A DNA stretch of 64,000 nt from Megalonaias nervosa (GCA_016617855.1 JAECUM010016763.1:1-64000); one strand, 5' to 3'. Counted from the stretch's first letter, positions 1 through 11,874 are shown. The notes: generated by a model from the letters alone, not told the origin. Program-made: numbers and translations.

Positions 1-1000
1 AATTACTGGACACAACATATAATACAACTTGACTGAGCTAGATCTTAAAGAACTAATGAAAAATCCTCTCAATAACAAGATTATATAGCCTTCCGCCCGA
101 CCTCGGGGAATAATTAACATTTTCTAAAACATAAACATTACCCAATGGAAAATAACCTTCTAAAATTATCCTAATTTTCATAAAATAAAATCTTAGTTAT
201 TATTAGAAACCTATTACTAAAATTACAATATTGACCCTGAACTATGTCAGGCACACCAGATGAATCCCAATAGCCTAGACCTAGATCCAAATAAACATAT
301 TTACTTGTATTAATAATGATCCCGATATTAAACCCATACACACAGAAATTAATTTAGCTATGTATTAGTTGTTTACAGAATAAAATAAAAATAATCAATT
401 CGGGTCAGACAGATAAATAAACTTGGCAAGGTTTCTGAGACAAATAAAACTACAAGGAATCTGCCGAATATCGTGCGTGAATGAGCACACACTCAATGAA
501 ACATAATTCGCCCACTACGTCTGAAAAGATGACGTTTATGACGAGGTCAGAGAGGAAGATGTTCAAGAGCAGGCTTATTAATTAAACATACGTATAAGAA
601 AGCTAATAGCACTAGGAATGGAAATATCACGCAGACCAAAACCTAGGCCAAGTACTGTAAAGGAGGAGCAGTCGACCCACCCACCTGAGAAGAGAAATGT
701 TTCTGCGAAGCAATATATTACGTCGAAGAGTTGCGACAGCGTGAGACTCGATAACACTTTTTAGAAGCTATTGCTTAAAGCAATGAAGCAACATGTCTTC
801 ATTATAGTTACCCACGTTCGAGAACATCAGTACTATTGGATACCAGCGCATAGACTTTAATACATTCCGAGTTGGTGTAATACATACTCAGTGATGGGTC
901 ATGTGAGCTTGTTGGGTCTGAATTCAATATGGATATGATTTTTACCGAGTTTTGATATTTTTTCGATGAAGTATACAAAAATGAGGTATTTTATCTGAGA
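1..1000. other. no gene recognised
   Basis: AT-rich sequence with no reading frame that resembles a known protein on either strand, and no repeat that I could identify. It lies upstream of Polinton-like element A1, so it may hold that element's end, but I saw no terminal inverted repeat. Confidence 0.5.
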
Positions 1001-1039
1001 ATACCAGTTTTTAAACTTCGATTTACAATGTATGTGTGA

Positions 1040-1345
1040 TGAAGGATATTTATGATGTTTTCTATCCGCCCAGTCTTGAGGACATTGCAACCGAGATAAT
1101 AAAGCGGCAACGACACATCTGCGCTATAGGCAAACCCTTTGCTATTGAATGAAATACTGGCGCGTATGTATAGGAAGCTCCATGGCATTAGAATGAAACA
1201 GACGCAAAGCTGCCTGCCTTGAAAAATACGAACTCTTTGGCAGAACATGCCATTATGGGTACAGTAAAACACACAAGCAGATATTACGTGATCGCCATGG
1301 TTTACGACCCTGCCTGAAATGAGGCATCTGGATGAAACCATCTAA
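1040..1345 (+). pseudogene. Remnant of zinc-ribbon gene upstream of polB A1
   Basis: A plus-strand frame near 1305 reads RPCLK-stop-GIWMKPSNHL. It aligns with RPCLKCGIGVKSHNQLCW near 38970, which sits at the same place upstream of another copy of the same polymerase gene. The stop replaces the first-pair Cys codon. In the intact copy the Cys-x2-Cys and later Cys-x2-Cys suggest a zinc ribbon, so this is the decayed paralogue. Its 5' limit is unclear. I do not know the protein family. The call rests on the shared motif and the shared position before polB. Confidence 0.4.
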
Positions 1346-1569
1346 TCATCTTTTGCAACCTGTTGGATCTATTTGCAAATACCATAAAGTGCACAGGAAT
1401 AAATCGAAACCGCAAAATACCTGTGGCTGCAGAAGCACAAACAGATACCGCCAGGATCGAAACAATTCCAGTTTCAAATGCTTATAAAATACAAACAAAT
1501 TAAAAATAAAATAAGTCAGAGATAGAATTTTCAATAAGAAAGACGCTTCACCGTCCCCTTAGTATAAAC

Positions 1570-4500
1570 ATGCCTACTGTATCGCAGCTAAGACAGCTCG
1601 CACGGCAGCATGGAATATAAATACCAAATCGTACGAGAAAATTTGACATATTTTTGTTATTGAGACCCATAATTGCATTGAATCCGTAACTATCACCACC
1701 GTTGTCACTGCCACTGTAGCAGGAACAGTAAACAACGGTAAGACAACTAAGGCAATTTCCTCGTGAGCATAATATCCGAATACCCAAAGGTGCAAGAATA
1801 GCCGAAATCCTTGCCGTATTAGACCAGTATGAATAGAACCTGAACACAACCGTAGTCGTTATCTCACATCTGCTATTGCAAATGAAGCGGCTAAGTAGTT
1901 CGTGTAAAAACACAAAAATCACTAGTGCCCGAATTCAAATATCAAAAGCGTAGTGGTGAGTTAAAAAAATCACGTGGTCATTATCCCACACACATACACA
2001 CCAGGCAAAGACGATCCACAGCTATTGACAAATATGACTCCTGGAGTCGTAACGGTGTTACAAAACTTTGGTCACGCTGAAGTTAAAGTAGACATTGTCC
2101 TGAGGGCACATCTAGTTGTGCCACTTAGTTATGACAAGGACGGATTTAGAACTACTACATCCTGGATTCACAGTAATCCTGAACCGCAAAGACAGCAGCG
2201 CCATCAATGATTAAATTGGCAGTGGCATTGAACAGATTCTCGACACGCTGAAGAAATACACCAATGCAGGTACGGGATGAACTATCAAAAGATGTGCAAA
2301 AGTCGAGGTTCGTCTCTCACCGAATCAGACATTTCATGGATCCAGTTACATAGCAACACCAAACTGGGTACCACCAAAGTCAGTTATAAATGTGAAATAT
2401 TTTGACAACAAATGTTTTGAATGGGGAAGTCTGTCGGCGCTATATCCGGTTTCCGATAATCAAGACTTGTCCCGAATATACCGGCGACACTTGGGTAAAC
2501 TCAACTTTTGTGACATCGAGTTTCCAGTGCAGGTTACTAAAGCCATACTGAGCAAATTTGAAACACTTAACCAGGGTCTCGCTGTTAATGTATTCACGTA
2601 TCACAAACATTTTTATCCGCTATCACTACCTCCCCATGGTCAAAACAAACGAATTCAGATTGATTTTTTGTTGTGAGAGAAATGAAAAAATCAGAAATGA
2701 TATCGCACTACGTCTGAATAAAGAAAATTGCTCGGTTACTTAACCGACACAGTAAGAACAAGGGAACAAATAATCCATGCAGATGTTGCATGTAACGTAT
2801 TTAACACACAATACCTACTCACCAGTTATGACGTTTACTGCGGTGGTATTAGTGAAAAGCCACAGCTAACAATTATGCCAGAGCCTGACAAAAACATTCA
2901 GACTTACAGCATTACAAAGAAAGATAAGTCCCGTATATCATCTACGTTGATTCTGAATGTCTGCATGTTTCAACGGAAATCTCCGGTAATAAAGACACAT
3001 AAGTGCCTGATTTCTATCGAACTGTGCAAATTGCTGAACAACCACCATTCGTGTTCTGTTATATAGTGGTACGATATCATGGCAAAACAGAACAGTTAGT
3101 TCTAGATTGTGCCCAGAATGCTCTAAGGACAGTTGAGATGTTTCTGAGATCCATAGAATTTACTGCAAAATGGATCCGGCAGCATCTCTATTTACCCCCA
3201 CGCATAATTATTACTGGTGATAACATTCGCAAGATCAGATCTCCGCTGCTTCTCACTGCTGGATTTGTTAAAAACCTTTCTCTGACAAAGATTAAAGTCC
3301 TTCCAACAATAAGGAGCAAAGCCTATCCTCCGATGAAACTAAAAGTTCGTGATCACTGTCACATCACCGTTACGTACGGAGGTGCTGCACACAACGCATG
3401 TTATTTGCATTTTAGAATTTTGCATCCCTGTAGTGCTTCTTAACCTGCATGGGTACGATGGCGACTTGATAATGCAAGGATTAGCCAAGGCATCAGACTC
3501 ACCGATAAGAGAGATCCCTAACAGCATGGACTAACTACATGACGGTTCTGCTGGGACAATTGCAGTGTATCGTTTCAATACAGTTTATGAATTGGCCCTT
3601 GGATAAGTTAGCTAGCAATCTAATGATGGAATATTTCAAAATCAGTCGTCGGCACCGTCCAACCAATTCAGACCGGATGTGTGTATCCATACGAGTACAC
3701 GAACGACTGGAACAAATTTGCTGATACTCATTAGTCACCGATCTGTGTGTTTTAGTCATTGTTGTCACGTGAGGGTATTTTAGAAAATGATTACGAACAT
3801 GCAAAGAAAGTTTGGTCAACATTCGAGTACAAAATACTTGACTACCAGGATCATTACCTACGAATCGAAGTGTTGTTGCTCACTGATATGTTTGAGAAAT
3901 TTCGTGATGCTCTTATGCACGTGTACAGCTCGATCCTGTACAGTGCTTTCTATCACCAGGTATGGGCTGGGATGTATTGTTTTTCAAAACCAAAATCGAA
4001 CTGGAATTCTCACTGACATTGACGACAATTTGTTTATCGAGTGAGCACTTCTTGGCAGTATATCCATGTCATGTCACGGATACGCTGATGTGAACAACCT
4101 AAACGCGCACAGATATGACTCCACTGACCCCAACAGTTGCATCATGTATCTAGAAGCGAATGGTTGGGCCATGATGTAATAACTTCCGGTTAGTGGATTT
4201 CAGTGGATCGATTCTGCGCAATCTGATCTACAAAAACACATACACTATTACAACATCAACAGTGACCACGGATGCTTTTTTGAAGTTGATCTGGAATATC
4301 CCCCGAGCATTTACAAGAGGCACACAACGATTATCTGCTGCACCCAAAAGCATTGTAGGTGCCAGGTACATGATTGCCCCCTTATCAGTGCGTTATCGTC
4401 GATGAATCCTGACACAAATACACCTAATGCACGAAACTGGTACCAAGTATTCGGAACAAGCACAATTCTGCGCTTGTGAAATCTGCACTTGTGCGATTGG

Positions 4501-4700
4501 GTATGCGTGCAATCAAGATTCATCGAGTGCATGAATTTTGTCAACAAGATTGATGACCCCGTACATTCAGATGAATACTGACCAACACAAAGGCCATAAA
4601 TGATTTCGAGAAGGATCTTTTTCAATCCCATGAACAATCGATCTTGTCCGTGATAGCGAGCAAGACAAATCTCGAAGTCTCATCGTTGGCCCGGCCTTTG
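1570..4700 (+). pseudogene. polB: Polinton-type family B DNA polymerase, copy A1, with SAP-like N-terminus
   Basis: Protein-primed family B polymerase gene of a Polinton/Maverick element, which would have replicated the transposon DNA. From the 5' end it has: a start at 1570 with a SAP-like helix pair (QLRQLARQHGI), a second similar unit at about 1737-1845 (QLRQFPREHNIRIPKGAR), the conserved N-terminal domain around 2340-2670 (KCFEWGSLSALYPV), the C-x-H linker RDHCHITVTYGGAAHN near 3348, exonuclease-region blocks (3540-3900), and the palm region near 4010-4320 (GFQWI). A thumb-like block (AINDFEKDLFQ) lies near 4600. Motif A reads YLEANG, with the catalytic Asp changed to Glu and residues deleted. 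Motif C was not found. Frames switch repeatedly and many stops are present. Family usual length is over 1000 residues. Nucleotide similarity to A2 and A3 is clear. Confidence 0.85.
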
Positions 4701-4959
4701 AATAGTTGGGCAGGCCTTTGAATCCAGAAAATGTCTCAAGATGATATCTGGAGCTAAACACAGAGTCACATTGTTTCGTAAAAACAACTCCGACGATGCA
4801 ATGCCGGTGCTGTTGCTGTCAAAGTTGTAGTAGAAACATTAACATTGTGGATGCATGTATTTTATCCTTCCGATTACAGTATGTGTAATATTATACAAAA
4901 TGTCTAGTAACATTTATGGACGATGCTAAGCTCAGCGATACGATGCTGATGTTACCCAA

Positions 4960-5470
4960 ACAAGTGAATTCTTGTTGAAGTTCAGTTTGCCAGGTTTGTC
5001 TTTTGCTGCTAGCCGAGTCAATGTTGACCTAACGTAACTGATAAATCCAGATTGATGATGCCGGTCTCACGTGTTGGAATCATCGATGCAAGTTCATCTC
5101 TGAGCCAATTTGCCACCAAGCAGATCTGTCGGAGTCTGCTAGTAGTGTTGTTGTCGGTATAGATCTCGGGGAGCTTGTGATGTTTGAAGGTCAAAATTGA
5201 AAACTTAAAACGTCTGATGTCAACATTCAAGATACTATTGCCAAGAACAAAGGCCACTTTGTGGTAAAGAACCTGGTTGAGTTTACCAATGACGGTGGTA
5301 TCTGAGACGGCTGTGTGTCAGCTGCGTTCATCAAATACGATGTTGATACTGGCAGTGGTGCAATACGTGGATCAGCAAAACGCTAAGGTGCCTGCGCCGT
5401 CACTCATGGTAACTTCAGGGAGCTCAATTGCAGGAATATTAATCAAAGAAGGATAGGAACAAACTAACAT
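4960..5470 (+). pseudogene. Unrecognised coding-like segment downstream of polB A1
   Basis: From about 5140 one plus frame stays open apart from single TGA, TGA and TAA codons, and reads blocks such as GELVMFEGQN and NKGHFVVKNLVEFTNDGG through about 5470. Codon-like periodicity and isolated stops suggest a decayed gene rather than noise. It follows polB in element A1, so it may be another gene of that element. No domain was recognised. Nothing comparable was seen after polB in copies A2 and A3. Confidence 0.35.
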
Positions 5471-5822
5471 GAGAATTTTGTCAAATGGTCGACTTATGTT
5501 ACGTTTTCTTAATAAAAATGGCTTAGACAGACCTAAACGTCACATCTTAAATGTGCGCGAATCCGGAACATACTTGTTTATCCTTACGGGAACTAAAGGC
5601 ACTAGGGCTCTAATGGGATGTTAATTGTGTACCAGGAATATCACGAATTACCAGGCCGGAGAATGATATTTTAAATTTTTACACAGTTGCATTGTCAGTA
5701 TCATTATTTGCTGGAGATGAAATTCAGTTTGAAGCGCTCAACGTTCATACGGACGTATTGTTAACCGTTTTGGGAGTTTGAGTTTAAGATAAGTTTTTAT
5801 TATTATTATTATTCTATACGTA

Positions 5823-6267
5823 ATGGATTCTGACCGCGTTGATGAAGTTGTAGAATTTTACCGACGGGTGCTGAATCAATTGGCAGAGGTTGTTAACATT
5901 GATAAAAAAATTTGTTCCACCTGTTGATGAATTTCTGCGTCAAAGTGGAGTTACCAAACCCTCCTGTGAACTAACATATAATTTTGATAAGGGCCAAGTA
6001 GAAATTGCTTTGAATCACCCTGATGTACCACAACCAAATCTAGGTCTGAATGAAATTGTCGCACGTGCACGTGGAAACGCTCAAGCGTTAACTGCAGCAG
6101 CAGATGCACAGCGTCTCCGAGATTGTTTTTACAACGACGAGGTGACATTCACCAATGTATATAACCCAGTCACATTCCCTGTTTATGTTAGGCGAACAAG
6201 GCCTCGGCTAACATCAAAAGACAAACCTGGCCAACTAAACTTCAATAAGGACGCACTTTATTATTAA
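5823..6267 (+). pseudogene. Unrecognised small gene of element A1, frameshifted
   Basis: ATG at 5823 opens a frame (MDSDRVDEVVEFYRRVLNQ) that stops soon after a run of seven A at about 5905. The next frame (+1) is open from 5890 to 6267 and continues smoothly (FVPPVDEFLRQSG), ending in a basic, proline-containing tail (VRRTRPRLTSKDKPG). The simplest reading is one protein of about 145 residues broken by a one-base indel in the A run. I recognise no domain. Its position at the 3' end of element A1 and its size would suit a small structural protein, but that is a guess. Confidence 0.45.
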
Positions 6268-6389
6268 TTTCAACTGTCAACTGTTTACCGTGTATCATCA
6301 GATATTTGATCTTGTTATTGCTGCTATTTGTCTCTGTCATATTTTCGAACATTATTTTTAAATTTTAGATAAAATTTCATACCCTAGTC

Positions 6390-6486
6390 GGAAAAGATAA
6401 TGTCAAGTATTGACTTATCGTCGACGACTTCGTCAGTTGAAAAGATAATATCAAGTATAGATTTATCGTTAACGACTTAGTCGTCG
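6390..6486. repeat. Tandem 46-bp duplication with GAC..GTC dyads
   Basis: Two adjacent copies of about 46 bp, each starting GATAAT-TCAAGTAT and ending in a dyad (CGACGACTTCGTCAG at 6422; ACGACTTAGTCGTCGG at 6472). They separate the end of element A1 from the 3' end of the minus-strand polymerase of element B. The dyad recurs elsewhere in element B. Confidence 0.6.
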
Positions 6487-9400
6487 GAACAACAATACCC
6501 AAGTGCAAACGTATCTATTCCGTTTTTGCAATAACGTTTGTCATCAAAATTACTTAATCCACGTTTGATAATGACATCTGCTTGACGTTTATGATAATTT
6601 GCTCTGATAGTCATTGTTCTTATAAAACTGACACCTCCATCAAGCGTATATTTATAATCATCAAACCCAATAAATTTTTTAACAAAATCACGAGGCAATC
6701 CTTTTGTTTTTTTCTTATCTTATTATTGTCCAGCAACACGGCATACATTTTACTACGCAATCCACTAAAATATTTGATAATGAGCGAAATCATTTCATCC
6801 TTAAATTTACCAATGACCTTTTTATTTGTATCATCCTGAAATTTACTATCGCGAGGATAATCGGAAAGATCAAACAGATGTCGGTTATCAAAGATATCCT
6901 GATAGACGTCCTCAAATTCGATTTCATAAAAGAGCAAGTAAGTATCGGTAAACAATAGTTTACGGTCACTGCATCTTAACAAAATTATAATGAAAATCGA
7001 GCCATTTTGATAAATCTAACACAGCAGCTCCAACGTAAATCGTTTTTTTTTAGTTTCAACTTTGTTTTTCTTCAATGTATCCCTACAGGATTCTAATTAA
7101 AAACTTTCATACTTATAAAATCATCGTCTGATACACAAGTTTGTTTCGGCGGTTGATGTCATTAACTAGCTCGATGTCTACTCGCTTTCTAATATTTTCA
7201 ATGGTCTTACCAAAGACAGAGTTGTTCATAAGCTTAAAGAAGTTCTTTTTTTTTCGAAATCAGTTTTCGCCACAGCTCTTCTTGAGGTGTTTGAGCTATT
7301 ATAACCCCTGATTGAATTTTAGCACAGAATGAACTTTCCTCAACACAAGACCTGCATTTACTGCGTGTTGGAGCACTCGATAATGTAAAACATAATTTTG
7401 CTTATCAAGTAAATTTGGTACTTGCTTTCTTATCATCGAATTTTGTTTTGGTGATGCCATTGCTCGTTGTTTATGAGATAACAAATTATAGTTGATTATC
7501 ATTGATTCCGCATAGAACTGATAATCGTTGTGTAAATCATGTAATGAAGTAGGATAGTCAAGATCAACTTCAACAAAATACGAAACATCGTCAGGTAGAA
7601 TTTTTTCTGTCTCTACTAAAAATTGGTCAGGTGCACTCCAACGAAATCCACCATAAGGCATTGGTTCTGACATTGCATAACTATAAAGGTTATTAGAATT
7701 GAGATAAATGATATACTTCGATGGAAGCTCAGGATTGTACTCTTTCATATATTAGTTGTGGTTGGTTTCCGAGTATTTGTTTATTATAACGCTAATACCA
7801 CCACGGATACATATTTCGATAAAGTTAAACGTGTCAACGTCTGTTAGTAATTCTAACTCTACCCTACTAAATTTTAACAGAGCATCCCACGATAACCCAG
7901 GAGCAGAGTAATGCCAACAAGGATCTAGTCCATAATTAATATAGCTCACTTTTGAAAGCTTTCAAATACATCTGCCAGCAATAATACGTCCGTTTTCAAA
8001 AATAAATCATGATAATCGCCAAATGTCTTGCAATCAAATTCTTTCCAAATATCTTGCGCATATTTGTACTCGTCATCAGTTAAGTTTGCGTTATTTTAGC
8101 TGCGAATAAAATTTATCTTTATCGGGTAAAGAAATTTCATCAAATGTACTCCAATCATCAAGATACTCGTATGGAAATACTCCTTTTTTGTGAACAAACT
8201 TGCTTTATTACCAAAACAATCTTGCAGGTTATAAAACTCTCTACATCCTTTCACCAGCTCTTCTAACGATGCTGCCATAAACTGTAGGCTGTCGATAAAA
8301 CGCAACTTACCTAAAGTAACCGACATATACTTTTCAAAATTATCTGGAATACACTTGATCACATTATCGAGTATTAAACGAAACGTTATTTCAGGATCAC
8401 CCGAAGCTTCTACAATAATATGACTGTCATATCCTCGGAAATTGTGAAGAACAACCGGAATAAAATCTGGAGCATGAAACTTTAGATTACACTTGTCGTG
8501 AGCCGCTCCACGATATTGTCCGGTCAAATGACAATGATCACGCACTTTTTCATTTCCAGGTGTGGGCGATGTATGTGTGTCAAACGCCTTTCACAAATAT
8601 GACAAAATTCTGCTTGCTCGTGATCGGATTCTTGTTGAGCTATCAGCTTTATCATTGGAGTTGTTTATCTTAAACGTTTAAATATATGATCAACTTCGCT
8701 AATCAACTGCTTGAGAAGCCAAACAGCTGGATTAGGCGTGGTGACTCCATCGCCGTGATATATCTTAATCGGCTCGGATAAACTCGGATCAACACAACAA
8801 GCTATCTTGTACTCGACGCCGCATGGTACATGGTTTTGAGTTTTTCTTGTACTTGATTGGTTAGGATTATTTTCTGCGCCAAGTACAGACTGAAGTAAAC
8901 AATCGAAGTCGGCGTAAATAACGAAGGGTATTTTTAATTTATGTTTGTGGTTGACAAACTGAAGATTTTTTTCTTTCTCGCCTGGCATTTTTATTCGTTG
9001 TACTTCCGGACAATACTGTAGATGCTTTTGTAGTATTTCGTCGTCAGATCAACCGTGTAAGCAGTGATAACAAAAATAGTTTTTGTTTTCATATTTGCTG
9101 TACTGTCCGTTGTAGTTTTTGATCCATACGTAATGAGTTTATAAAACAGCAGGTTAATTGTTGACTGTGAGGTTGTTTCAGAAATACATCTCGGATAGAC
9201 GTTTTCATATTCGTCAAGACCAAATACGTTAACAGAAACATTATTTTGCTTTACAAACTTTGGTATTTGATTTTCTGCAACGGGAAAGTCAATACCATTA
9301 AAATTTAATTTTGTAACGTAACTGAAATACTTGTCAATACGATCAGCGTTTTTCTTTTATTTTTTCTGCTGGAAACATCGCAGAACAAATGGCTCATTGG

Positions 9401-9925
9401 AAGCATTTATTATCAAAGTTTTTGACGTAAATGCAGTATTTTTTCATTTTTTATTTTCTGCGGCAGGTCATATATGAACTACCGCGTAATACGTTATATT
9501 TGATAAAATTTTGGAAATCATCTCGAACTTCCAACCCGAACCTAATTCGGTGAACTCTTCTATCTTTTTCCAGATTTCCTGGTGTACATTTTCAGCTAGC
9601 AATGAAAGATTAGTTCCAAGCAAAACACGCTTGGATTTTGTGTTAATAAAAGGATGTGCAATTTCCTTGCGAGCATCAGCTCCAGAAACATATGATTTCG
9701 AAAATATAACGTGGTACTGCACTAGGACTCTCAAACCTTTATGTTTTTCAAGTTCACGTTTTATAGTTGGTTCTAGCAGATGAAAAAGATTTATAGAGGT
9801 AAAATTAGCCAGAACGATGTGTTTATCAAATCGATAGCTGTTATCAAATCCTGCAAAAACAGTAGATATCTTTATAGGTTCTCCGATAAGGCTCTTTTTT
9901 TGGCAATATCACGTAACTTCAACAT
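6477..9925 (-). pseudogene. polB: Polinton family B DNA polymerase of element B
   Basis: Protein-primed DNA polymerase of a Polinton/Maverick element, of a different subfamily from copies A1-A3. I chose ATG at 9925 (MLKLRDIAKKRALS). In order along the minus strand: N-terminal domain (9734-9468, ELGSGWKFEMISKIL), FNGIDFPVAENQIPKF near 9290, exonuclease I block (FVIYADFD, about 8900), RDHCHLTGQYRGAAHDKC (8545), HNFRGYDSHII (8430), YHDLFLKTDVLLLADVFE (about 8020), GLSWDALLK (7890), motif A at 7710 and motif C at about 6955. The C-terminus reads FDDKRYCKNGIDTFALGY and stops at 6477. Motif A reads YLNSNNLY, so the catalytic Asp is Asn. Motif C reads FTDTYLL, with the second Asp lost. Several frameshifts and stops add to this. 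It is the most nearly full-length polymerase in the window, but it is dead. Confidence 0.92.
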
Positions 9926-10053
9926 TGCTATATACTATACTTGATCAAATGTCTTATTGAGTGTTCAACAGGTGTTCTATTTATAGCGCACTACACTATG
10001 CACGCGTCGAAGGGCTAAACAAAATACATACAAATAGAGATTAGAATTACCTA

Positions 10054-10305
10054 TTGTATAATGGCAAGAGCAAACGAGCAAGAGTATTATTATGTACATC
10101 CCACTACAACTTTTACGCGGGAAATATGTTAGAATCAGTGATACATATCAAATACGGCCAACCGTTTGGTAAAGCAACACCAGCTGGTTATAAGATCAGC
10201 GTAAAATGGGAGGGAGATAACAATCGAACTGAAATGCTAAGAAAAGATTTCATGTACTCGTTGTTTTGCGAAAACATTCCAGAAGTACAGAGAGTGTATC
10301 ATTAA
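10054..10305 (+). CDS. Unrecognised 83-codon ORF before the HNH gene
   Basis: Open frame from ATG at 10054 to the stop at 10303-10305, with no clear family match (for example YGQPFGKATPAGYKISVKWEG). It overlaps the start of the HNH-nuclease frame that begins near 10270 in another phase, so it may be the frameshifted N-terminal part of that gene, or an independent small gene of element B. It diverges from the polB start at 9925 with about 130 bp between them, which probably hold a bidirectional promoter region. Not certain to be coding. Confidence 0.35.
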   Translation: MYNGKSKRARVLLCTSHYNFYAGNMLESVIHIKYGQPFGKATPAGYKISVKWEGDNNRTEMLRKDFMYSLFCENIPEVQRVYH

Positions 10306-10847
10306 TTGTACAGTTACTGATGGTAACATTACAAACTTTTCTTTACAAGACGAATATCAACCACATCCGATATTTGATCTTTACGAAGCCTTTGATAGCG
10401 GTATTATTCGAAACAGAAAAGCAAACAAATCACTTGGGAAAATAAATAACAGAGGATATCTTAAAATAAGGATACGAAGAACATGAACAGATCTTGTTAA
10501 TTATTTATCACATAGGTTTGTTTACGAAGATTTTAACGGACCTATTCCAGATGGTTTAGTAATAGACCATGTCAACCGCATTAGAACCAACAATCGTATC
10601 GAAAATCTCGAACTTGCAACTTTAAAAGAAAATAAGAAACGAGGACGAGGCGGTGGCATTAATTTTAGATTTTGAGCTAAACCTATCGTCGCTGTAAATA
10701 CTGAAGCAGACGAGGAGCTAAATTCAAATCAATTTCAGCTGCTGCCCGATATTATAAAATAAATCCGGCAACAGTTAAGAAATCCGCTGATGGTATTACG
10801 AGTTTGGCAACATCACCATCAACCTTTGATAATAGCCTTCTGGCATG
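10268..10847 (+). pseudogene. HNH homing-type endonuclease with NUMOD domains
   Basis: A DNA-cutting enzyme of the HNH family, of the kind found as free-standing homing endonucleases in viruses and introns. The frame shows a NUMOD4-like start (HPIFDLYEAFDSGIIRN, then NNRGYLKIRIR), then an HNH core: HRFVYEDFNGPIP at about 10512, the metal-binding VIDHVN at about 10561, and RIENLELATLKENKKR. A NUMOD1-like DNA-binding tail follows (SISAAARYYKINPATVKK, about 10733-10787). A TGA lies between NUMOD4 and the HNH core, a second follows the core, and there is a frame change before the tail. It lies on the strand opposite to the polymerase, integrase and capsid genes of element B, between polB and integrase. 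That placing fits a selfish nuclease riding in a Polinton, or an accessory gene of it. Confidence 0.82.
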
Positions 10848-11175
10848 ATAACTAAACTGTTTGTAACATTTTCGCAAGCTCGTCTCGACTAATACAGCTA
10901 ATGACACCATAACATGATAGCATCTCTATCATATGTTATACAAATATTTTTCGTCGTATAATTGTTTCTTTTCCGAATCTGTTTACTTTATCATTTCCCC
11001 CATACACCAAAAGCAAATTAACTGAAATATTTTTCTCGCCCGATATTTTTTTTTACTGCTTCCTTAAGGGCATCAATACCATATATCTTTGCCTGCTCGA
11101 TACACCTTATCTTGTTCACTATTATTTTGATTTTACAAAATTATATTATAATAAATATTTCTAAAATCCTTCATA

Positions 11176-11338
11176 ATTTATCAAATCGATGGGATAAATG
11201 ATACTCAAAATCGAGAAATCCGACCGAATTTGTAAAATCGATGGGATAAATGGTACTCAAAATCGAGAAATCCGACCGAATTTATAAAATCGATGGGATT
11301 AATGGTACTCAAAATCGAGAAATCCGACCGAATTTCTC
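11176..11338. repeat. 52-bp direct repeat, three copies
   Basis: Three head-to-tail copies with exact 52-bp spacing. The motif ATCGATGGGAT begins at 11185, 11237 and 11289. Copies differ by only a few bases. The array ends about 50 bp before ATG 11391 and lies in the intergenic space between the HNH gene and that ORF. It could serve as a regulatory or replication repeat of element B, or be a plain minisatellite. Confidence 0.9.
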
Positions 11339-11390
11339 AAAAAATAAAATTTGATTATTATTATTTAGATTTACAAAATTATATTATAAT

Positions 11391-11874
11391 ATGAGTCTTC
11401 TCGAGAAACTAAAATATTTTTATCATACATTATTAACACCTGCAGAAACAGCTTTAGATATAGCACAAGAAGCTAACGTTAACGACGAAGTCGTCAACAA
11501 CAACGTCAGCGAAACTGATGAAGATGAAATTGCGACTGTTCCAATGACAATGTCGTCAGATAAGAAAAAACTATGGAAGACCGACAACCGACCGATACAA
11601 TGTCAAGTATCATATCACAAAAAAATTTTAAAGTTAATTTTACAGTGGATGAGAATCAGTTGTTTTGGCAGCCGATAAACCATTTTTAAATACCAGGATT
11701 CCCGACCGACAGAAAAATATAAAATTTGATATTATATTTGTCAAGATATTTAATCTGATGACGATTTCTGATGATCGCCGACGATATTTGATATCGTTAT
11801 GTAAGCCAGTAAAATGTAAATCTATCGTACGTGGGTATGAAGAAATTTACCAAAAACTTATTTCACAATGTTGA
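11391..11874 (+). pseudogene. Unrecognised plus-strand gene of element B
   Basis: ATG 11391 begins MSLLEKLKYFYHTLLTPAET, followed by an acidic, Asn-rich stretch (NETDEDE-like). The frame continues after about 11575 in another phase (FKVNFTVDENQLFWQP) and again from about 11680 (IPDRQKNIKFDIIFVKIF), ending at 11874. Two frameshifts therefore break one protein of about 160 residues. Its 3' end overlaps the 3' end of the minus-strand integrase (stop at 11858-11860), a convergent overlap of about 17 bp. No domain was recognised. The 52-bp repeats lie just upstream. Confidence 0.5.

Noticed and set aside
5905..5912. Programmed ribosomal frameshift at the A run
   Set aside because: No supporting structure or conserved counterpart was seen; simple decay explains it.
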